DNA of 45,396 nt from Cylindrospermum sp. FACHB-282 (lineage in GTDB: Bacteria; Cyanobacteriota; Cyanobacteriia; Cyanobacteriales; Nostocaceae): NCBI RefSeq assembly GCF_014697195.1, contig NZ_JACJRJ010000050.1, positions 1-45,396 of the forward strand. The letters run 5' to 3'. This document shows positions 44,719-45,396 of this stretch, piece after piece (the stretch's first letter is position 1; each line of letters begins with the position of its first letter). The notes under the pieces are model-generated. The model saw nothing but the letters and a program-made list of their open reading frames with translations. It did not search any database and was not told where the DNA came from. Made by a program: the position numbers and the translations under genes.

Positions 44719-45120
44719 ATGTTAATGTTGTCCTGTGAGTCTTCTACCTTGCGCGTTCTAGTGGTTGATGATCACGAACTGACTCGTTTAACCCTAAAAT
44801 TAGCTTTTTCTTGCCAAGAGAATATTCAAGTTGTAGGTTTAGCCAGTAATGGCCAAGAAGCTATAGAAATGGTTAAATGTTGCCACCCTGACGTGATTAT
44901 TCTAGATTTGCAAATGCCAGTTATGGACGGTTGGAGTGCGTCTGGTCATATTAAAGCTATCTCTCCTAATACTCAAATTCTTGCTTACTCCTCAGTGGAA
45001 GACACATACATTCACGAGACTAAAGCAATGTCTAGCTTTGATGATGTTTGCAAAAAAGATGCCCCTACAACCCAACTCATTGCTTTAGTCAGGCAGTTAG
45101 GCCAGCGTGCAGGGGTATGA
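44719..45120 (+). CDS. single-domain response regulator
   Basis: This 133-residue receiver domain has no output domain. The acidic pair D17/D18 (VVDDHE), phospho-acceptor D63 (ILDLQMPVMDGW) and the lysine in VCKKDAP are all present. It presumably acts by protein contact, in the manner of CheY or relay proteins. A second in-frame ATG two codons later is an alternative start. No histidine kinase gene is adjacent. It lies 152 bases after ppk1, with no clear hairpin between them. Confidence 0.85.
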   Translation: MLMLSCESSTLRVLVVDDHELTRLTLKLAFSCQENIQVVGLASNGQEAIEMVKCCHPDVIILDLQMPVMDGWSASGHIKAISPNTQILAYSSVEDTYIHETKAMSSFDDVCKKDAPTTQLIALVRQLGQRAGV

Positions 45121-45215
45121 ACTAGACAAGTAATTAGTTAAAATATTTTTGCTTATTTCGCTCAAATCAACTTAACACGCGCTAGACTAGCCATAGTCAA
45201 GTTAAGTCAGTTTTG

Positions 45216-45396
45216 ATGCAACATATCACGCCCAAGGAAGCGGCTAAACGCCTTGGTGTCCACGTATCCAGTTTGCGAAGATGGGAAAATGAAGGAAAGC
45301 TCAAAGCAATCCGCACACCTGGAGGTCAAAGAAGGTTTATCCTCGAAGAAGTCGAAAAAGCCGCAGGTATCCCCAGAACAATTAGAACTGTTTGCT
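45216..45396 (+). CDS. IS607-type TnpA N-terminus (partial, cut by window edge)
   Basis: The last 60 codons begin MQHITPKEAAKRLGVHVSSL and continue RRWENEGKLKAIRTPGGQRR. This is a MerR-like helix-turn-helix of the type that opens IS607-family serine transposases; the EGKLKAIRTPGG stretch is especially typical. The catalytic serine domain would lie beyond the window. A stand-alone MerR-type regulator is the alternative. No terminal inverted repeat is expected for IS607. Confidence 0.7.
   Translation, partial: MQHITPKEAAKRLGVHVSSLRRWENEGKLKAIRTPGGQRRFILEEVEKAAGIPRTIRTVC

Noticed and set aside
1-45396. CRISPR arrays and tRNA genes
   Set aside because: No set of regularly spaced direct repeats with unique spacers and no cloverleaf with a GTTCRA-type T-arm was recognised on either strand. 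A tool-based scan would be decisive.

Overview
The window looks like chromosomal DNA from a filamentous, probably heterocyst-forming cyanobacterium of the Nostoc/Anabaena type. The octamer GCGATCGC (HIP1) recurs throughout, short heptanucleotide tandem repeats of Nostoc style are scattered between genes, and small families found essentially only in cyanobacteria are present (DUF1815-like, DUF2839-like). The species cannot be named from sequence reading alone.

Layout. 0.1-2.2 kb: secreted phosphodiester glycosidase-like protein (-). 3.1-7.8 kb: large glutamate synthase subunit (+). It is followed by a heptamer-repeat hairpin and a roughly 120 bp MITE-like inverted repeat, then a membrane-anchored NodB-type polysaccharide deacetylase (-) at 8.0-9.0 kb. 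9.7-13.8 kb: envelope sugar-transfer block with a GT39-like glycosyltransferase (+), an internally deleted and frameshifted PIG-V-like mannosyltransferase pseudogene (-) and its intact paralogue (-). 14.1-18.5 kb: dxr (+), a small membrane protein, a hot-dog thioesterase, a DUF1815 protein and a DUF2839 protein. 18.6-23.3 kb: a DinG-like helicase homologue with degenerate ATPase motifs, an M48 metalloprotease, a CbbX-like AAA+ protein with an altered pore loop and a secreted Spy/CpxP-like protein.

23.5-28.0 kb: a three-gene (+) cassette of an unrecognised 231-residue protein, a very acidic 154-residue protein and a 1072-residue TPR-CHAT protease with an intact His/Cys dyad. This is the best candidate for a poorly described conflict or signalling system. 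28.0-35.2 kb: a tandem 86 bp repeat, a membrane protein with a VOC-like domain, an ECF-sigma-like protein, two secreted proteins (TPR; proline-rich), a DUF2267-type protein and an orphan sensor histidine kinase.

35.2-42.3 kb: a long intergenic region holding the wreck of an ELWxxDGTxxGT-repeat protein, then a chaperone-usher-type locus. Its order is pilin-like protein, two hairpins with T-runs, a second secreted subunit-like protein, a PapD-like chaperone and an usher-like outer-membrane protein. 42.4-45.4 kb: polyphosphate kinase, a single-domain response regulator and, at the edge, the 5' end of what looks like an IS607-type tnpA.

The genes fall into housekeeping metabolism (gltB, dxr, ppk1), envelope/exported functions (deacetylase, GT-C enzymes, chaperone-usher system, secreted TPR and proline-rich proteins) and accessory/regulatory functions (CHAT cassette, sigma-like protein, histidine kinase, response regulator). 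Most genes appear to be transcribed singly. Clear co-transcription candidates are the CHAT cassette and the chaperone-usher genes.
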